DNA of 9,040 bases from JACPAB01 sp964366725 (GTDB taxonomy: Bacteria; Patescibacteriota; Minisyncoccia; 2-02-FULL-40-12; GWA2-44-9). The stretch covers positions 1-9,040 of the forward strand of contig CAYIUL010000019.1 in NCBI GenBank assembly GCA_964366725.1, written 5' to 3'. The translations under genes and the position numbers were made by a program. The notes beneath the pieces are model-generated. The model ran no database searches, had not been told where the DNA came from, and worked only from the letters and a program-made list of their open reading frames with translations. This document shows, piece after piece, positions 1-5,620 of this stretch (position 1 is the first letter of the stretch; each line of letters starts with the position of its first letter).

Positions 1-85
1 TGGAACCGCCGAGCACTTTGAAAACGCCGACCTTCTTGGCTCCGCTGTTGTCCGCAACACCTACTATTGAACGTAATTGCAACAT
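1..85 (-). CDS. rplN: Large-subunit ribosomal protein L14 (5' part, cut by window edge)
   Basis: Only the first 28 codons are inside the window; the rest lies beyond base 1. The translation starts MLQLRSIVGVADNSGAKKVG and continues to a Val-Leu-Gly-Gly-Ser. This matches the L14 N-terminus, in which V-A-D-N-S-G-A-K and K-V-L-G-G-S are near invariant. L14 binds 23S rRNA and forms part of the intersubunit face of the 50S subunit. It follows rpsQ as in the canonical S10/spc junction, but after a 53-nt AT-rich gap with TAAAGTT-like repeats, larger than the 1-20 nt gaps of the genes before it. No Shine-Dalgarno sequence precedes the ATG. The identity is firm; nothing can be said about the C-terminus. 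Confidence 0.95.
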   Translation of the reverse strand, partial: MLQLRSIVGVADNSGAKKVGVFKVLGGS

Positions 86-92
86 ATTAGTT

Positions 93-127
93 TATAAAGT
101 TTGTAAAGTTATAAAGTTCATAAAGTA
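93..127. repeat. AT-rich short tandem repeat, core TAAAGTT
   Basis: On the plus strand TAAAGTT occurs at 95-101, 104-110 and 112-118, with the variant TAAAGTA at 121-127, a period of 8-9 bp. The block fills most of the 53-nt gap between rpsQ and rplN. On the transcribed strand it places a TATAAA five bases before the rplN ATG, so it could also act as a weak -10 element. Function is unknown. Confidence 0.6.
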
Positions 128-138
128 CTTTAAAAACC

Positions 139-411
139 TTAAGAACTTTCGACTTTTGACTTGTCATCAGTTTTGCTGATGACTATCCACCTTTTATCTT
201 TCGATATCGGTTTGGTTTCGCCAATAACCACTTTGTCGCCGGTGTGATATTGGTTCTCCGGATTATGGGCTTTGAATTTTTTGGTGACCTTAAAATACTT
301 TTTATACTTCGGATGCTTTTTGAGACGCAAGATCTCGACGACAACCGTCTTGTCCATTTTGTCCGAGACGATCACGCCCTGAAGCTGTCTTTGTTTTTTA
401 TTCTGTTCCAT
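139..411 (-). CDS. rpsQ: Small-subunit ribosomal protein S17
   Basis: The 90-residue product is the usual length for bacterial S17, a primary 16S rRNA binding protein with an OB fold. The hallmark stretch is visible: G-V-I-V-S-D-K-M-D-K-T-V-V-V at about residues 12-25, then H-P-K-Y-K-K-Y at 33-39, A-H-N-P-E-N at about 48-53 and the G-D-K-V-V-I-G-E-T-K-P-I-S-K block near 58-71. The ATG is one base after the rpmC stop, so the two are almost certainly translated from one mRNA and possibly coupled. There is no Shine-Dalgarno motif before the start; the upstream bases are AT-rich and belong to the end of rpmC. The last residues are a short acidic/Ser tail of no known role. Confidence 0.97.
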   Translation of the reverse strand: MEQNKKQRQLQGVIVSDKMDKTVVVEILRLKKHPKYKKYFKVTKKFKAHNPENQYHTGDKVVIGETKPISKDKRWIVISKTDDKSKVESS

Positions 412-412
412 A

Positions 413-604
413 TTATTTTAAATTCTGACGATTCAATTCCGTCAGTATTCTGGCTATGTCTTTTTTGGTTTTGTTTATTTGACTTACGTCTTTCAATTTT
501 TTTTCGTTCAAATCAAATTTCATCTTCAAGAGTTTGGTTTTTTGTTCCTTGAACATAGTTCCAAGCTCTTCTCTGTTTTTGTTGTTTGTGTCGATTCTTT
601 TCAT
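413..604 (-). CDS. rpmC: Large-subunit ribosomal protein L29
   Basis: This 63-residue, highly charged, all-helical protein sits exactly where L29 belongs, between L16 and S17. L29 is a two-helix protein near the polypeptide exit tunnel that contributes to the docking site for chaperones and targeting factors. The visible pattern is N-R-E-E-L followed by K-L-L-K-M-K-F-D-L and a second helix with K-K-D-I-A-R-I-L-T-E-L. This corresponds to the family's L-x-x-L-R-F-x-x-A and K-x-x-I-A-R-x-x-T-x-L signatures. The ATG lies 4 nt after the rplP stop. The bases TAAAGCC immediately before this ATG are the same as those before rplB, and neither gene has a Shine-Dalgarno. Sequence alone would be weak, but position plus the helix-2 motif makes the call secure. 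Confidence 0.93.
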   Translation of the reverse strand: MKRIDTNNKNREELGTMFKEQKTKLLKMKFDLNEKKLKDVSQINKTKKDIARILTELNRQNLK

Positions 605-608
605 GGCT

Positions 609-1010
609 TTATCTTTTTACAATTCTTGTTTTTAACGGAAGCTTGTGCGCCCCCAGGGTCAATGCCTCTCTGGCCGATGCCTCCGGCAAACCGTCTATTT
701 CGAATATTATCTTGCCGGCTTCAACCGGTGCCACGAAGTGTGATAAGGCACCCCGGCCTCCTCCCATTCCGACCTCGCTCGACTTGGATGTTCTGGCTTT
801 GTCCGGAAACACCCTGATCCATATCTTGCCGCCGCGCTGGACATATCTTGTCATGACACGTCTTGCCGCTTCCAGCTGATTGGACTTTATCCAGGTCGAT
901 TCTTCCGCTTTTAAACCAAAACTGCCGAAACTTAAATAGGTGCCGCGAGAGGCCTTTGCTTTTAATTTTCCTTTGTGGACTTTCGTATGTTTTACTCTTG
1001 ATGGCTGCAT
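609..1010 (-). CDS. rplP: Large-subunit ribosomal protein L16
   Basis: The 133-residue product matches bacterial L16 in length. L16 sits beside the A-site tRNA elbow and is needed for late 50S assembly. Recognisable segments are the N-terminal H-T-K-V-H-K-G, the F-G-S-F-G-L-K-A block at about 27-34, A-A-R-R-V-M-T-R at about 48-55 and R-G-G-K-I-W-I-R-V-F-P-D at about 59-70. Then come the glycine-rich M-G-G-G-R-G loop near 82-87 and the final A-R-E-A with K-L-P-L-K-T. The ATG is 9 nt after the rpsC stop and is the only start that gives the canonical N-terminus. The upstream bases are A/T-rich with no ribosome-binding motif. Confidence 0.97.
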   Translation of the reverse strand: MQPSRVKHTKVHKGKLKAKASRGTYLSFGSFGLKAEESTWIKSNQLEAARRVMTRYVQRGGKIWIRVFPDKARTSKSSEVGMGGGRGALSHFVAPVEAGKIIFEIDGLPEASAREALTLGAHKLPLKTRIVKR

Positions 1011-1019
1011 GGTAATTTT

Positions 1020-1658
1020 TTAACTATCGAACTTTTCTCCCTTATATATCCAAACCTTGATACCGACGGTGCCGAAGGTGGTATAGGCGGTTGCCTTGGC
1101 AAAATCGATATCGGCTCTCAATGTCTGCAGGGGCAGATTTCCTTCTTCCAAGTGCTCCGATCTTGCGATCTCGGCTCCATCCAGACGGCCGCCGAGCTGG
1201 ATCTTTGCTCCTTTGGCCTGTCGGTTAGCCATTATCTTGAAAAGCGTCTGTTTCATGAGCCGCCTGAACGGGATCCTCTTCTCTATCTGGTCGACAATGG
1301 ATTCCGCTACTATCGCAGCCGATAACTCCGGGCTCTTAACTTCTTGAATTTCTATCCTAACCGAGACCTTCTTTTTTAGCAGCCGGTGAACTGATGTTTT
1401 TAATTCCTCGACGCCGGTGCCGCCTCTCCCGATAAGAAGACCTGGCCTGGCGGTGTAAATTATCACATTCAACAAATCTGTTCCCCTCTCGAGTTCAACC
1501 CTGTCCACGCTCATGCCTTTCAGCTTCTTAGCCAAAAAACTTCTGACAGCGACGTCGTCTTTCAAATAGTGAACATATTTGCGACCGCCAAACCAGCGGG
1601 ATGCCCAATCCTTTGATATGCCTGTTCTTAATGATGTCGGTGATACTTTTTGTCCCAT
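1020..1658 (-). CDS. rpsC: Small-subunit ribosomal protein S3
   Basis: The 212-residue product begins MGQKVSPTSLRTGI, the S3 signature (usually M-G-Q-K-V-N-P). S3 lines the mRNA entry channel of the 30S subunit with S4 and S5 and takes part in mRNA unwinding. The type-2 KH domain is visible, with its RNA-contacting G-R-G-G loop at residues 77-80 preceded by A-R-P-G-L-L-I. The C-terminal domain follows, with G-A-K-I-Q-L-G-G-R-L-D-G-A-E-I-A-R at about 150-166 and the closing G-x-V-G-I-K-V-W-I-Y-K-G-E. Length is close to the usual 210-240, with a short C-terminus and no long tail. It lies 20 nt after rplV. No Shine-Dalgarno is seen upstream of the start. Confidence 0.98.
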   Translation of the reverse strand: MGQKVSPTSLRTGISKDWASRWFGGRKYVHYLKDDVAVRSFLAKKLKGMSVDRVELERGTDLLNVIIYTARPGLLIGRGGTGVEELKTSVHRLLKKKVSVRIEIQEVKSPELSAAIVAESIVDQIEKRIPFRRLMKQTLFKIMANRQAKGAKIQLGGRLDGAEIARSEHLEEGNLPLQTLRADIDFAKATAYTTFGTVGIKVWIYKGEKFDS

Positions 1659-1678
1659 TTCTGTATATTTAAATGTTT

Positions 1679-2185
1679 CTAAACTTGTTTTCGCCTGAAT
1701 ATCCTTTTTGCGAAACTCAATCCGCTCGATTTCTTCCCTATTTCGGCTTTAACTTCAGGCCTTTTGACCTCTTTGTGCGTATTTTCATCTTCGTGTATGT
1801 GTTCGTGTTCTTTTGCCGCAACTTTTTCAACCCGCCTCTTCATTCCGGCAACACGCTCGGCTAAAACCAGCTTTATCAAACTTGTTTTCTTCTGAAGCGG
1901 GGAAGCCCTCCCGAAACCTTTCGGTTTGAATCTCCTCAACTTTACTCCTTCGTTCACGATAAAGTCCTTTATATACAAATTTTCTTTAACCATGTGATAG
2001 GTGTTCTCGGCGTTGGCTATGGCGGAATTCAAAAGTTTCAGCAGAGCCGGAGAAGTTCTTCTGACATAGGCCTCCAGTTGATTCGCGGCCTCGGCTACTC
2101 CCTTGCCTTTGACCAGATTGGCAACAGCCCGAACCTTTCTCGGGGCAATTCTCAATCCGTTCAATTGTGCTTTTACTTCTGCCAT
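1679..2185 (-). CDS. rplV: Large-subunit ribosomal protein L22 with a C-terminal extension
   Basis: Residues 1 to about 110 are a standard L22: N-terminal R-I-A-P-R-K-V-R, then A-E-N-T-Y near 60, and the long beta-hairpin segment L-R-R-F-K-P-K-G-F-G-R-A at about 83-94, which in known ribosomes reaches into the exit tunnel. L22 is usually about 110-120 residues. Here about 50 more follow. They begin with a basic linker (M-K-R-R-V-E-K-V), then an acidic His/Glu run (H-E-H-I-H-E-D-E-N), and end with a basic FAKRIFRRKQV tail. The tail has no recognised domain; I infer a surface-exposed or rRNA-binding extension. Codon content does not look foreign. The gene lies 18 nt after rpsS and 20 nt before rpsC, in canonical position. 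The start has no Shine-Dalgarno. Confidence 0.96.
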   Translation of the reverse strand: MAEVKAQLNGLRIAPRKVRAVANLVKGKGVAEAANQLEAYVRRTSPALLKLLNSAIANAENTYHMVKENLYIKDFIVNEGVKLRRFKPKGFGRASPLQKKTSLIKLVLAERVAGMKRRVEKVAAKEHEHIHEDENTHKEVKRPEVKAEIGKKSSGLSFAKRIFRRKQV

Positions 2186-2203
2186 ATTGGTTATATTTAA
2201 ATA

Positions 2204-2554
2204 TTATTTGGGTTTGGCTCCTTCGGCTGGAGCGGCCTTCGCTGCCTGGGCGGCCTCTATTTCTTTTTGCTTTTGGGCGGCTTCCAGTTCTCTTTGCATT
2301 CTTCCTCCGTGCCGGACAAATTTCCTGGTCAGGGAAAATTCTCCCAGCTTATGCCCGACCATATCTTCGGTAATGAATACCGGCACGTGAACCCGGCCGT
2401 TATGGACCCCGAAAGTATAGCCGATCATTTCCGGAATAATAGTGGCTGCTCTGGCCCATGTCTTGATTATGGTTTTATCACCCGCCTTCAAGTTGGCTAT
2501 TTTTTTTAATAACCTTTGGTCAACATATGGTCCTTTTTTAAGTGATCGTGACAT
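2204..2554 (-). CDS. rpsS: Small-subunit ribosomal protein S19 with Ala-rich tail
   Basis: The product starts MSRSLKKGPYVD, the classic S19 N-terminus. It contains T-W-A-R-A-A-T-I-I-P (about 31-40), the G-x-T-F-G-V-H-N-G block, and G-H-K-L-G-E-F-S-L-T-R-K-F. S19 binds 16S rRNA in the 30S head with S13 and faces the A-site finger. The core ends at about residue 90. A further 25 residues rich in Ala, Lys, Glu and Gln form a tail that typical S19 (about 92 residues) lacks. The start is one base after the rplB stop. AGGAG lies 13 bases upstream inside the end of rplB, the best Shine-Dalgarno-like string found in front of any gene here, though its spacing is long. Confidence 0.97.
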   Translation of the reverse strand: MSRSLKKGPYVDQRLLKKIANLKAGDKTIIKTWARAATIIPEMIGYTFGVHNGRVHVPVFITEDMVGHKLGEFSLTRKFVRHGGRMQRELEAAQKQKEIEAAQAAKAAPAEGAKPK

Positions 2555-2555
2555 A

Positions 2556-3392
2556 TTACTTGGTTCTTCTCCTAACGATGAATTTATTCGATCTCTTCTT
2601 CCTATTCCTTGTTTTCCTTCCGCCGGTTATCTTTCCGTGGGCGGTCTTCGGCCTTCTGGTTCCTCTGCCTTGTCTTCCTTCTCCTCCGCCATACGGGTGG
2701 TCAACCGGATTCATGGCGGTTCCTCGGACTTTTGGTCCTTTGCCGAGCCATCTGGTTCTTCCGGCCTTGCCCAAAAATATGAAGTGATGTTCGGGGTTGG
2801 AGATCTGACCGATGGAAGCGAAACATTCTTCGGATACCGTCCTGACTTCGGATGAAGGCATGACCAACTGAACATATCCCGCCTCTTTGGCCAAAACGGT
2901 TGCGCCGCTTCCGGCAGATCTGACCGCAATGCCTCCCTGACCGGGCTTCAGTTCGACATTGTGAACCATGGAACCCTGCGGGATGTTCTTCAGCTTCATT
3001 CTGTTGCCGGGCTTTAGCGGGGCTTGTTCGGCGGTAATAACCGAGTCGCCGACCGTTAAGTCAAGCGGGGCCAATATATATCTTTTTTCTCCATCCGCAA
3101 AGTGAATCCTCGCGACCCTGGAGGTCCGGTTCGGGTCGTATTCGAGGGCAAAGACCTTTCCGGGAACATTCAACTTGTTCTGCCGGAAGTCGATCTCTCG
3201 ATACGACCTTTTGGCTTTGGCCGAACCGCCTCTGCCCCTGTAGCCCGACGTTTTCAGTCCGGAATTGTTCCTTCCAAAAGCCCTCTGGAATCCTTTTGTT
3301 TTGGACTTCAAAGGCTCAATTTTGGCCAATTGAGAAAAATCGTATCCTCGCATTCCCCTTCTTGACGGAGTTGTCGGTTTATAGAATTTCAT
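2556..3392 (-). CDS. rplB: Large-subunit ribosomal protein L2
   Basis: L2 is a primary 23S rRNA binding protein required for subunit association and near the peptidyl transferase centre. I place the start at the ATG giving MKFYKPTTPSRRG, the usual L2 N-terminus, for a 278-residue product. An upstream in-frame start would add 16 residues overlapping rplW and has no family support. Visible motifs include Y-D-P-N-R-T-S-R-V-A near 85-94, the P-G-Q-G-G-I-A-V-R-S-A-G segment and V-R-G-T-A-M-N-P-V-D-H-P at about 222-233, then the basic C-terminal R-K-K-R-S-N-K-F-I-V-R-R-R. The residue after D-H-P is Tyr234, where E. coli and most bacteria have His (E. coli His231). The preceding His232 (E. coli His229) is kept. 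The start is 4 nt after the rplW stop, with TAAAGCC and no Shine-Dalgarno in front. Confidence 0.97.
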   Translation of the reverse strand: MKFYKPTTPSRRGMRGYDFSQLAKIEPLKSKTKGFQRAFGRNNSGLKTSGYRGRGGSAKAKRSYREIDFRQNKLNVPGKVFALEYDPNRTSRVARIHFADGEKRYILAPLDLTVGDSVITAEQAPLKPGNRMKLKNIPQGSMVHNVELKPGQGGIAVRSAGSGATVLAKEAGYVQLVMPSSEVRTVSEECFASIGQISNPEHHFIFLGKAGRTRWLGKGPKVRGTAMNPVDHPYGGGEGRQGRGTRRPKTAHGKITGGRKTRNRKKRSNKFIVRRRTK

Positions 3393-3396
3393 GGCT

Positions 3397-3780
3397 TTAT
3401 GCTTTTGCTTGTTCGATAACATACCCCTTTTCAAGGACAACGACGGCTTTTTTAAACCCGGGCTTGAATCCGGTGTGTTTTCCGATATCTCTTCTCTTTT
3501 TCTTTGTGTTCATCATTTTTACGCTTTTAACTTTCACGTTGAACATCTTTTCGACTTGCCTGGAAAGCCGGCTCTTGTCGGCGTTATCAGAAACCTTAAA
3601 TACGTATTGATTGAAACCGTTCAAAAGCCCGGCTTTCTCGCTTACATAAAAACCGGCAATGACGCTCTCCTGTATCGGTTGGAAAGAGGCCTCCTGCTTT
3701 GACTCTTGTTCTCCGACGGCAACTTCGCTCTCTTTGGAGGGCTTCTTCTTTTCTTTATCTTTTTTGCCGAATATCGCCAT
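3397..3780 (-). CDS. rplW: Large-subunit ribosomal protein L23 with charged N-terminal extension
   Basis: The L23 core starts around residue 38 (V-I-A-G-F-Y-V-S-E-K-A) and runs through N-Q-Y-V-F-K-V, the loop with V-K-S-V-K-M-M-N-T-K-K-K-R-R and the closing K-K-A-V-V-V-L. L23 lies at the exit of the peptide tunnel, where it docks trigger factor and signal recognition particle. The first about 37 residues (MAIFGKKDKEKKKPSKESE and following) are a Lys/Glu-rich, probably disordered extension that typical L23 (about 95-100 residues) does not have. The gene follows rplD by 10 nt and precedes rplB by 4 nt, the standard order. The ATG is preceded only by A/T-rich sequence, so start choice rests on it being the first ATG after the rplD stop. 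A later start within the extension cannot be excluded. Confidence 0.94.
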   Translation of the reverse strand: MAIFGKKDKEKKKPSKESEVAVGEQESKQEASFQPIQESVIAGFYVSEKAGLLNGFNQYVFKVSDNADKSRLSRQVEKMFNVKVKSVKMMNTKKKRRDIGKHTGFKPGFKKAVVVLEKGYVIEQAKA

Positions 3781-3790
3781 TTTTAAAAAA

Positions 3791-4477
3791 TTAAACTTTA
3801 AACTTTTTCTCTCCCGATTCCGAAGGAATCGAGGATCCTCGATTGCGAAGCAATCGGGACAAAACTTCCACCGAATCCTTAACGAACACCAAATTCTTAT
3901 GCGCCATGACCTCCAACGGATTCAGGTCTTTTACGTCCACCGCGGAAAGATATGGCAAATTCTTTGACGCTCTTTTTATTTTGTCGTCTCCGGCCGGCAT
4001 GACCAACAATACGTTCGGATTTTTGCCGAACATGCTCCAAAAACCCCTGAACAATCCGTCCATCTCTTTTGTTTTGGGATTTTGAAGCTTTATGCCGTCA
4101 ACCATTACCAGCTGTTTGTCCCTGGCCTTGGATGACAGGGCCACAAACAAAGCGCGCCTGACCATCTTGCGATTCAGCTTTTTCTTGAAATTTCTCTCTT
4201 TGGTCGGACCGAATGTCGCTCCTCCGCCTTTCCAAATTGGCGATCTGATGGAGCCATGTCGCGCTCTTCCTGTTCCTTTCTGCCTCCAGGGCTTCTTGCC
4301 TCCGCCCCTTACTTCGCCCCGACCCTTCGCGTGAGCCAGCACCTGTCTCTTGTTGGACATCTGCGAAGTGACAACCTGATGCAGAAGGTCCTGGTTCATC
4401 TTTAAACCAAACATTTTCTCCGGAAGTTCCGTGGTGCCTATATTTTTCCCTTCCTGGTTGTATAAAGGATATTCCAT
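3791..4477 (-). CDS. rplD: Large-subunit ribosomal protein L4 with repeat-derived C-terminus
   Basis: The 228-residue product is L4, which binds domain I of 23S rRNA, sends a loop into the exit tunnel, and in E. coli also represses the S10 operon through its leader. Diagnostic sequence is the loop G-R-G-E-V-R-G-G-G-K-K-P-W-R-Q-K-G-T-G-R-A-R-H-G at about 52-75, with S-P-x-W-x-G-G-G-x-x-F-G-P after it. The C-terminal domain carries V-M-P-A-G-D-D and the final N-L-V-F-V-K-D-S-V-E-V-L. From residue 207 to 222 the protein is encoded by a 48-bp palindromic repeat (3812-3859) read in frame; only six residues follow it. Ordinary L4 ends shortly after the helix matching S-V-E-V-L, so this end looks added or replaced. 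It starts one base after the rplC stop, without a Shine-Dalgarno. Confidence 0.97.
   Translation of the reverse strand: MEYPLYNQEGKNIGTTELPEKMFGLKMNQDLLHQVVTSQMSNKRQVLAHAKGRGEVRGGGKKPWRQKGTGRARHGSIRSPIWKGGGATFGPTKERNFKKKLNRKMVRRALFVALSSKARDKQLVMVDGIKLQNPKTKEMDGLFRGFWSMFGKNPNVLLVMPAGDDKIKRASKNLPYLSAVDVKDLNPLEVMAHKNLVFVKDSVEVLSRLLRNRGSSIPSESGEKKFKV
3812..3859. repeat. 48-bp palindromic double-hairpin element inside rplD
   Basis: The segment is its own reverse complement around the centre 3835/3836, apart from positions inside the hairpin tips. Each half also folds alone. Positions 3815-3831 give CGATTCC-GAA-GGAATCG and 3840-3856 give CGATTGC-GAA-GCAATCG, each a 7-bp stem with a GAA loop. AGGATCCT, itself palindromic, is at the centre. 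The element is exactly 16 codons and open in the rplD frame. It resembles in style the interspersed palindromes known to enter coding genes in frame (for example Rickettsia palindromic elements), but I cannot show other copies from this window. Confidence 0.8.
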
Positions 4478-4478
4478 G

Positions 4479-5105
4479 TTAATGACTCTGGATTATTAAA
4501 AAACCTCCGTTGTTTCCAGGCACAGCGCCTTTTAAAGCCAGGAAACCGTTTTCGGCGTCAACCCTGACGACTTTCAATCCCCTGGTAGTTCTTTTGACTC
4601 CGCCTGTTCTTCCGGCCATTCTCATTCCTTTCAATGTGTGCTGCGGGAATCTTTGACCGATGGAACCGCCGTGCCTGGTGACATGATGGTGTCCGTGGCT
4701 AAAAGGCATTCCGTGAAAGCCGTGTCTTTTCATAACTCCGGCAAAGCCCTTTCCTTTGGACAGGCCGGTGACTTTTACAATATCTCCGGGGACAAAGGTG
4801 GAAATATCGATCACATCGCCAGAATTGAATTGCCCGCCTTCAGTCCTAAACTCTTTCAGCCATCTGACATTTTGATTTTTGATATTTGAGTTTTGAATTT
4901 TTTTTAGGTGGCCCTTCATCGGCTTTGTAATTTTTCTTTTGGAGCCCGCTCCGACTTGAACGGCTTCATAGCCGTCCTTTTCTTTGGTTTTTACCTGAAC
5001 AATGACATTCGGCTCCACTTTAACCACGGTAACCGGGACGACCGTGCCGTCGTCCTCGAAAACCTGTGTCATTCCCAATTTTGTACCCAATATGAACTTG
5101 GCCAT
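4479..5105 (-). CDS. rplC: Large-subunit ribosomal protein L3
   Basis: The 208-residue product begins MAKFILGTKLGMTQVF, the L3 N-terminus, and carries V-T-G-L-S-K-G-K-G-F-A-G-V-M-K-R-H at about 112-128. It then has the G-S-I-G-Q-R tunnel-proximal loop followed by G-M-R-M-A-G-R and V-V-R-V-D-A-E-N near the C-terminus. L3 is an early 50S assembly protein whose extended loop approaches the peptidyl transferase centre. Residues about 68-79 (K-K-I-Q-N-S-N-I-K-N-Q-N) are encoded by a heptamer repeat and replace a short variable stretch between G-H and W-L-K-E-F, roughly five residues longer than in E. coli. The ATG has no Shine-Dalgarno. A terminator-like hairpin with a T-rich tail ends only a few bases before it, so expression may depend on readthrough of that structure. 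The gene leads the rplC-rplN block. Confidence 0.97.
   Translation of the reverse strand: MAKFILGTKLGMTQVFEDDGTVVPVTVVKVEPNVIVQVKTKEKDGYEAVQVGAGSKRKITKPMKGHLKKIQNSNIKNQNVRWLKEFRTEGGQFNSGDVIDISTFVPGDIVKVTGLSKGKGFAGVMKRHGFHGMPFSHGHHHVTRHGGSIGQRFPQHTLKGMRMAGRTGGVKRTTRGLKVVRVDAENGFLALKGAVPGNNGGFLIIQSH
4870..4897. repeat. Four tandem heptamers within rplC
   Basis: On the plus strand the units are TTTTGAT (4870-4876), TTTTGAT (4877-4883), ATTTGAG (4884-4890) and TTTTGAA (4891-4897), followed by a T run to 4905. Read on the minus strand they encode the Asn/Gln/Ile/Ser-rich segment of L3 around residues 70-79. The low-complexity block contrasts with the balanced coding sequence on both sides. Confidence 0.75.
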
Positions 5106-5362
5106 TTTACAAACAAAAAACCCAGTTTTAGCTGGATTTAACCATAAACTAAAACTTTAATTTGACTGACTACTTGGGCTTTATATTGATTAAAACCACT
5201 TACTGATAATTTAAGATAGTTGGTTGAGCGGGTATTTTTAGAAACCGGATCGCCCGATGTTCTCGCTTTCGCGAACTTGTCGAACAATTGCCGGATAAAT
5301 ACCTGGTCAATTACTACCTTATTCCTCGGTCCCCGAGCGGAGACCGAGAGTAAAGTAATAAA
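5106..5362 (-). promoter_or_regulatory. 257-nt structured non-coding leader of rplC (candidate cis-regulatory RNA)
   Basis: No gene is seen in this gap on either strand. In transcript sense it contains, in order: (1) a 10-bp hairpin at 5348-5325 with loop GCTC; (2) a domain closed by GGTATTT/AAATACC (5303-5297 with 5237-5231) and CCGG/CCGG (5294-5291 with 5248-5245), enclosing a hairpin at 5276-5259 whose tip is CGC-GAAA-GCG, a GNRA-type tetraloop; (3) the antiterminator strand; (4) the terminator hairpin before the rplC start. Such stacking of helices is unlikely for plain spacer. S10-type operons are often controlled through ribosomal-protein-binding leaders, so autoregulation is the natural hypothesis, not a demonstrated fact. 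A weak promoter-like pair TTATCA/TATAAA (5209-5204 and 5185-5180, 18-nt spacing) also lies inside. Confidence 0.45.
5111..5138 (-). terminator. Intrinsic terminator/attenuator hairpin just before rplC
   Basis: On the transcribed strand AATCCAG (5138-5132) pairs with CTGGGTT (5125-5119), one T-G pair included, around the 6-nt loop CTAAAA. A T-rich tract TTTTTTGTTT follows to 5111. The tract ends five bases before the rplC ATG (5105). The arrangement fits a rho-independent terminator used as an attenuator, because no gene end lies nearby (the upstream ORF ends about 225 bases earlier). AGTTTTAG at 5156-5149 is perfectly complementary to the loop and the start of the 3' arm and could form a competing antiterminator. 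Confidence 0.5.
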
Positions 5363-5620
5363 TTATTTATCTTTATCTAAACCACTTTCTGGTGTTTCTA
5401 CTATAGATTTCGTTAAATTTTTCAATGCAATGGCCAAATCTACAGCTGCTTTACCAATTTTCAAATCCTTAACATATAATCTTCGGGCCATTATATCTAT
5501 ATGACCCAGGTCACCTGTTTTTATGGCTTTGAGAAAATCCTCCCACTCTTCTTTAATATGTGCTTCTATGTTCTCGCTAGTCCTTTCTAAGAGAGGTTTT
5601 TTTTTCTGAGCCTTGTTCAA
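5363..5620 (-). CDS. Small helical protein of unknown function, start uncertain (A9 frame problem)
   Basis: I do not recognise the family. As an open frame from a TTG at 5620 it gives 85 residues, highly charged and mostly helical by composition. The body is E-E-W-E-D-F-L-K-A-I-K-T-G-D-L-G-H-I-D, then A-R-R-L-Y-V-K-D-L-K-I-G-K-A-A-V-D-L-A-I-A-L, and a disordered acidic end. There is no signal peptide or membrane segment. The natural start is probably the ATG at 5639, five bases after the previous gene's stop. That frame (M-E-Q-E-P-K-I-E-Q-G-S-E-K-K) runs through an A9 tract at 5602-5610 and soon hits a stop; with one A fewer it joins the long frame exactly. So this may be one gene expressed by slippage, a recent frameshift, or a homopolymer error. 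It sits inside the insert separating rpsJ from rplC. Confidence 0.65.
   Translation of the reverse strand: MNKAQKKKPLLERTSENIEAHIKEEWEDFLKAIKTGDLGHIDIMARRLYVKDLKIGKAAVDLAIALKNLTKSIVETPESGLDKDK

Noticed and set aside
3393..3440. A longer rplB starting 16 codons upstream
   Set aside because: It would overlap the end of rplW and add residues absent from L2; the ATG at 3392 gives the standard N-terminus.
3812..3859. The rplD palindrome as a rho-independent terminator between rplD and rplW
   Set aside because: It is inside the coding frame, lacks an adjacent T-tract, and transcription must continue into rplW and rplB.
5231..5303. A possible tRNA in the rplC leader
   Set aside because: The helices do not form a cloverleaf; there is no T-loop GGTTCGA-type sequence or acceptor stem.
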